64,000 nucleotides of DNA, from assembly GCA_026874595.1 (NCBI GenBank), contig CM049308.1:25510367-25574366 (forward strand), read 5' to 3'. This document shows positions 59,060 to 64,000 of the stretch, piece after piece; position 1 is the stretch's first letter; each line of letters starts with the position of its first letter. This DNA is from Sipunculus nudus (lineage: Eukaryota > Annelida > Sipuncula > Golfingiida > Sipunculidae). The notes below the pieces were generated by a model. It was not told the origin of the DNA. It worked only from the letters and a program-made list of their open reading frames with translations, and made no database searches. Made by a program: the position numbers and the translations under genes.

Positions 59060-59944
59060 TTGATCTATGATTATACAATATAAAATGTTACAGGACTCAG
59101 AGTCCAGCACTTGTAGTATCATGTTGATGATACATGTATTATCATTATGAACGAAATTGCACAATTAAAATCTGTGTTGCTGTTACTCTTGACATTAAAA
59201 CTGTTCCACGGTATACGTCTCTACTGTTGTTTAATTGCACTGTAAATTACATATTGTTACCACAGTTTTTCAACAACTTCACTTCTGTCATGTCTCCCTC
59301 TGGCTCACAGTTACTTCAGTGTCAGTAAGTATACACTCTGCAACAAATAATAAGCAAATAAAAAGTGTTACAAAACTACCAAACATAAATGGTTGGTATC
59401 TCAGCTATGTAATTATAAACTCATTTACTTAATATACATTTTTCAAATAGTTACTATAACTAATCAAGCCACACTACATGGCTTGGATGAAGGCATTCAG
59501 TAGTCTGCAGGGGTGGATGGAACTGGAGTTCCCACAGAAACCCGCCGGCCTTTGACAGACAACTACATGTACAATCAACTCTCATAGGAATATCAGGGTT
59601 CCAAACAAAGTTGCAGTGCATTTTATCCCTCAATTACCCAGCCCAAACAAATTTACAATATAGTTTTAATTTCCAGAGGCTAAAAATGAAAATATAGATG
59701 CTGCATTTTACTGGCCACATGACCATGATAAAACTACAAACCTTAATGAGCAGAGCAGCTGCACACATGGATCTTCAGTTCATTTCTTAAAAAAGATCAT
59801 ACACTATCATACAATTATTTGATACACTTAACTGCACCATATTATAAATAACTTTCATCTTTACCTTACTACATACTGAGACAATATCAGTGTGGTGACG
59901 TCATGACTGAACAGCCATGATCCCATTGAACATAATGGTAGGCC
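59060..59944. other. Gene-free stretch
   Basis: No gene or repeat recognised between the satellite and the transposase region. Confidence 0.45.
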
Positions 59945-60202
59945 CTATGCATTTGATTTGGTGGCCTGAGCTGCATCCTCTACTTTCAGGACTTCATACC
60001 ACTTTACAAAATATGGATGCACATTTGAATACACGTACAAAGATGGATAAATAATCAACTTATCGCCTGGACACCATAAGGCATGCTGACAATCAGTCTT
60101 CACACTGTCATCACTCGAAAACTGTCTTACTATATTGCCGCACCATCCAACGCCATGTGCCCCAGAGGATAAAGGGTATCCGCCCTTTTTACTTTCATCC
60201 AT
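59945..60202 (-). CDS. Hypothetical open frame, 85 codons
   Basis: Starts MDESKKGGYPLSSGAHGVGW and is rich in Tyr, Val and Trp toward the end. It lies just downstream, on the same strand, of the stop codon of the DDE_3-like transposase, and its composition looks coding, but I do not recognise a family. It might be a further exon of that gene if the last exon's stop is bypassed by splicing (a GT lies just before that stop), or chance. Confidence 0.22.
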   Translation of the reverse strand: MDESKKGGYPLSSGAHGVGWCGNIVRQFSSDDSVKTDCQHALWCPGDKLIIYPSLYVYSNVHPYFVKWYEVLKVEDAAQATKSNA

Positions 60203-60840
60203 TTTTTTTTTTCAAGCATTAAAATGCATGATTTACCCTAAAAAATTGGGGGAAATTTTTAAAATTCATGCAATTCTTGTATTTGTTATAAACCATTAAT
60301 TGATACGTTGGTGGAGGAATAAATATAATTTGAACTGAACAAATAAAACATCTCCACAACATGTATATATATAGGTCTGTTAATCACCGTCTGCCACTTT
60401 TTGGCGGGCTTGATTAAGCAATGGCAGCAGGTCTGCCGTTTTTGCGGTCTTGTTCAGACGTGCAACCTCATTCTTTAAAGAGGCCCAACACAGCTCAATC
60501 GGATTCAGGGTTGGGTGATAAGGTGGTAATCTCAGAACCTGTATAATAATTACTGAATATCACAATCACAGACACGCATAATACCTCTGGTTGGCAGCGA
60601 TTATGGAAGGTCACCAATTTTTTCTTACAGTTACATCATACGATTATATGGGAATACAGTAAAGCAGAGAATTTATTGGTTATGAATGTATTCTGTATTC
60701 TTGCACGTTTGTTATCATGTGTTTTTACATAACATTTTGCTGCTTCTTATAAGTGGAGTTTTAAAAATAAGCTTTGCCGTGAGGCATTTCATGTCATACA
60801 TGTGAAATGGGATACGTCAGTTGAAGATGGTCGGCCATTA

Positions 60841-61275
60841 TAAGTGCGTGGTGCGTAACCGTATAGTCCGCATGCATGCGTACTCCGTATCAACAAAGTT
60901 CGTTTTCCACAAGTATGCATTGTTAATTTTTAAAATATTTATATAAATAAAAAGGATATATATTAATTAAAATTTACACGCGGTTCTGATGTTTATGGTC
61001 GAAGCATTTGTAAAACACGTGCATGTTAAAGAGAGGATAACAAAATTCAACCATGCATGTGCCAATATGTTTGGTTTACGAAATATTAAATCAGAAATGA
61101 TAATTATGACAGTGGAAGTACAGTTTGTTCATACAGTACGGTATGAATGGAAAAATTAGAAGTAAAACCTGAAACTGACAAGGTGATTGCATGGCATGCG
61201 TAGTGCGTAAAAATTAATTACTACCAGTAGCATGCGGAAATAAGGATAACGGCTACGGATTATAAACGCACTTAA
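60841..61275. mobile_element. Possible MITE inside intron E-F
   Basis: AAGTGCGT at about 60842 with CCGCATGC at 60868 is mirrored in inverse at the right by GCATGCGG (61230) and ACGCACTT (61266-61273). The arms also share 'CCGTA'. Spacing differs between the ends and no clear target duplication was found. Confidence 0.35.
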
Positions 61276-61556
61276 GTTATGGTAAAGCACCTTTACATAT
61301 CACTTTATATAAATGTATACCGTGTGCCCATGCTGAGATGCCAACTTGTCAATTGAATAAGTCTTCTTCTTTACAGACTTAGCAAGCTGCCTCAGTTCCA
61401 CTAATAGCATTTCATTCGAGAAATAAATGTCTGGAATAAAATGGGCGAGAATCAAAAGTAAGGTTTAATTGCATATGACAAATATATATATATATAATGT
61501 GTATATATTTAATAAATAATTTATAATTGATGAAAATATGTGGAAACACAAGCACA

Positions 61557-61558
<2 letters not shown>

Positions 61559-61587
<29 letters not shown>
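61559..61587. repeat. (AT)n microsatellite in intron D-E
   Basis: About 28 bp of AT dinucleotide; a shorter one lies at about 61484-61496. Confidence 0.9.
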
Positions 61588-61592
<5 letters not shown>

Positions 61593-62194
61593 ATTTCATT
61601 GTCTTAACATGTATCGTATAGGGTCCTTATATCGTGTGAAAAAAAATTAATCTTTTTTTTAATTTGAAATAGAAGTCCTTAAAAAGTCAATATTTTTCTA
61701 TTGTGCTGAAATAGTATAATGTTTTTCTTTATATTTTTTATGAATGTTTCATTTATGCATAGATATAACTTGCTTCGTTCACGCAGCCACTCCTGCAGAT
61801 CGCTCTTCCTGGTCGGAGGCTTGTCTCCATCCTCGATCATTGAATGGTACGACGCATTGTCGAGGACTATTACACTCCTTGGAGGAATATTCGGCAGAAG
61901 TTGAACCTTCAAAATTTACATTCCATTAATTTTCTTCTTAAAATATATTTTTGTTATCTACTATCACGCATGTATATACACGGGGTTATGTGTAGAGGAT
62001 ATAAAATAAGCACACAATTGCAAACAATTTATAATCAAATACGAGTATTTGTTAAGAACATTAAATAAATAAGACAACGATTTTATATTTTTTTTGGGTG
62101 GCCATTTTTTTAGTGCTGAATTATCTTATTCTTAACTATGTACATATGCAGAGTTTCCATTTCGGACTACTTGACAGGGCGGAAGCACTCGCTT

Positions 62195-62500
62195 CCTATC
62201 ATTTTTTTTATTTTTGTGTTCTGGTGTCACCCTGGCCCGGTGTCTACCGCACCTGCGGGTCTTGGGTGTGTAATCATCCCCATCTCTGGGTTGTACAACC
62301 AAGGAACCCCCCAAAGACGCACTCGTGTGCGAGTGATACCCGGCTGTGGGGCACAGCCTCCCCATTGAGCCTGCAGAGCACTCACCCTGCATGGATGGGG
62401 GCCGACCGTGAAAAACCTCACCGCCTCGGCCGAGATTCTTACCCACGATCTCCCGGCTTTTAGTCCTGCGCTCCTCCCCTGAGCCACAGAAGCCGGTTAC
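62195..62500 (-). mobile_element. tRNA-derived SINE
   Basis: On the minus strand, TGGCTCAGGGGAGG (62486-62473) matches an RNA polymerase III box A and GGTAAGAATCT (62443-62432) a diverged box B (usual form GGTTCGAATCC), spaced 43 bp apart as in a tRNA. Sequence between and around them (GAGCGCAGGACTAAAAGCCG) is tRNA-like with an anticodon-loop-like segment. A non-tRNA body of about 200 bp follows, ending in an A-rich tail (AAAAATAAAAAAAATGATAG) near 62200. It lies in intron C-D of the transposase gene, next to a long (AT)n. It is SINE-like, not a functional tRNA: the tail, the body and the imperfect box B argue against that. Confidence 0.75.
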
Positions 62501-62501
62501 G

Positions 62502-62507
<6 letters not shown>

Positions 62508-62571
<64 letters not shown>
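62508..62571. repeat. (AT)n microsatellite beside exon C
   Basis: About 64 bp of AT dinucleotide directly between the SINE head and the lost splice donor of exon C. Confidence 0.95.
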
Positions 62572-62575
<4 letters not shown>

Positions 62576-63487
62576 ATAATGTTCATATTTTGAATCTTTC
62601 GCTAAACTTGTCTACGTCCATCTCCTCATGGCCAGACTTTCCGCTTCTAAAAACGAGCCCTGCCCCCTGAACAAAACCGTCCTTCGTTCCAGCATCAACA
62701 ATGATGATACGCTCTCCTCTACCTCGTCGTCTTGCGAACTTCCTGCTTCTTCTTTTACTGTAATAGTCCCGATAATCAACTTTCATTATGTTTATGATGC
62801 TATAATTGCATGATATTAATATGCTCACAAGTTTCATTGTTCATATTCTAGTATATATTTCCCCCATTTTAATTATACATTGCTGTTTCTTTTCCATAAT
62901 TACGATGCATTGGCAAAATTGAAATTATGTAATTACCTCATATTGTGTATCATTATTGTATATAATACTAATAAATATGTTATATGGAGATGTGGATTGG
63001 CGTGTTTAAATATTGGCGTTGGTATCGATATATATGCCAGATGCAGATGTTCAACGACAATTTTTTTTTATTTTATTCATGACACGTTTCATAACACAAT
63101 AATATATAATTTTTGGAGGCATTTAATTGCTAATGATAATAAAAACATAGCTCACCTGTCCTACCACTCTTTCCCGGGGCAGTGGCCGGTGTTAAGCCAG
63201 GTCTCGTCGGTATAGTAGTATACGACTGGCCTACCCTCCCTCCTATATTTCCTCATGTCACGGAGGTACCACGCCCGCCAACAGGCTACCTCCTCCCTCT
63301 CCATTACGGCGTGGTCCAATCCCTTCTTTTGAAAACCGGTTTCCAGCATTAACATTCCCATTATATTATTTTAATGTTGTAATAAGTCGACCTAGGAAAA
63401 TGTATTTTTGTATATTTTAAGTATTCTGAAAATGTATACAGCATTTATTGTTTATGCATGACATTACACCATACGGGTCTGCATGCG

Positions 63488-63524
63488 TAAAAAACCAACC
63501 TTAGTGCAAATACTGATACAAATG

Positions 63525-63573
<49 letters not shown>

Positions 63574-63615
63574 TATTTCATTTGTTTCAGTATTTGCACT
63601 AAGCTTGGTTTTTAT
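63488..63615. mobile_element. Foldback (hairpin) element with AT-repeat loop
   Basis: About 38 bp at 63494-63533 (CCAACCTTAGTGCAAATACT and on to ATGAAATATAT) is repeated in inverse at 63570-63608 with only two mismatches. The loop is a nearly pure (AT)n. It lies in intron A-B of the DDE_3-like gene. It looks like a miniature foldback element or a duplicated inverted insertion, and could extrude a large cruciform. Confidence 0.85.
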
Positions 63616-64000
63616 ATATATATTAATTAAATCTTAAGTAAATAACATCAAAATATATTTTACCAACCGTTTATTTCTTAACAAAAACTGTTTGGTAAAA
63701 CACAGTAAAGAAAACATTATCCAGACCATTTTAATGGCACAAAAATAATTCGGGTAATTTTGTTTTTTTTTTTTTTATTATGAATCAAATTACCCTAAAC
63801 ACAAAACCACTCTTCTTCAGAAAGCGGTTCATGGTTGTCCTAGAAACGCTGATGCCGTCAGCTTGCACCGCTTCCCTCAGCTGGCTCAGAGAGACATGGA
63901 TCCCTGCCTCCCATGACTTGAGATCCTTCGTCTGCGTGTGGATGATATTCTCGTTTATACCATAATCAAATGTCTTTTTTAACCATTTTATTAATTGTTA

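Larger units (their letters stand above)
60380..63973 (-). pseudogene. IS630/DDE_3-like transposase in six exons
   Basis: Exons on the minus strand: A 63973(or beyond)-63794, helix-turn-helix region ending RTTMNRFLKKSGFVFR; B 63325 to about 63156, with RPVVYYYTDETWLNTG (first Asp); C 62742 or 62757 to 62589, with RIIIVDAG, DGFVQGAGLVF and EEMDVDKFSERFK; D 61906-61774, with LLPNIPPRSVIVLDNASYHS (second Asp); E 61430-61321, with 'IYFSNEMLLVELRQLAKSV' and ASQHGHT; F 60538-60380, with LRLPPYHPTLNPIELCW (catalytic Glu) and a stop. All junction phases agree. Defects: a TAG at 63161-63163 if the strong donor of B is used, and the donor of C reads AT instead of GT. Intron D-E uses GC-AG (GCAAGT). The N-terminus lies beyond the window. 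Such enzymes cut and paste Tc1/mariner-related elements. Confidence 0.8.

Noticed and set aside
62432-62497. Functional tRNA gene on the minus strand
   Set aside because: Box B is degenerate, the acceptor stem does not close, and the sequence runs on into a SINE body and A-rich tail.
62587-62588. AT-AC (minor-class) intron after exon C
   Set aside because: The downstream acceptor is AAG, not AC, and ATATGA lacks the U12 donor consensus ATATCC.

Overview
The window is AT-rich, intron-bearing eukaryotic DNA, and almost everything that can be read in it is repetitive or transposon-derived. I infer an invertebrate, most likely a bivalve-type mollusc. The reasons are the mix of element families (hAT with a TTF-type zinc finger, jerky/pogo transposase with a C-terminal PHD finger, Tigger, IS630/DDE_3-like), the many dispersed families carrying 'GTCCGTC..GTTAAC' tracts, and a roughly 172-bp satellite. 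The organism call is an inference, not a search result. No bacterial-style operons, rRNA or ordinary tRNA genes are visible.

Layout, left part. A complete hAT-type MITE (108-549) with a near-perfect 8-bp target duplication is followed by a 1.3-kb repeat (1651-2950). Two exon-like segments (3456-3512 and 8655-8972), in phase with each other, could form a small host-like gene encoding a Gly/Arg-rich protein; its putative 5-kb intron holds a deleted Tigger element (4851-6063), a 180-bp tandem repeat and a reverse copy of a large dispersed family. A 4-kb member of that family (11031-15083) is built from about ten units of roughly 340 bp. Next come a LINE reverse-transcriptase scrap (15525-15610), a palindrome-rich MITE with TTA duplications (18309-18689), a duplicated exon-like segment (19405-21060), a RecQ-like helicase exon (23161-23338) and a frameshifted Tigger transposase (24066-25588, minus).

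Layout, right part. A two-exon hAT transposase with a frameshift and a stop (30231-32820, minus) is followed by a PHD-finger remnant (33042-33150), more dispersed repeats, a 278-bp tandem array (about 43640-44975), and short dense palindromes (43351-43402, 45479-45525). A jerky/pogo transposase fused to a PHD finger (49202-52963, plus) borders a 5.5-kb satellite (53588-59050) with higher-order structure. The right end holds a six-exon IS630/DDE_3-like transposase gene (60380 to at least 63973, minus) with recognisable splice sites, one GC-AG intron, one apparently lost donor, a tRNA-derived SINE and a large AT-looped foldback in its introns.

The most unusual signal is a 12-bp palindrome, GGTGGCGCCACC. 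I counted 14 exact copies by eye, in repeat families that otherwise look different, always at the end of a similar diverged module of about 100-140 bp. This suggests a shared, spreading sequence module with a selected or structurally important core.
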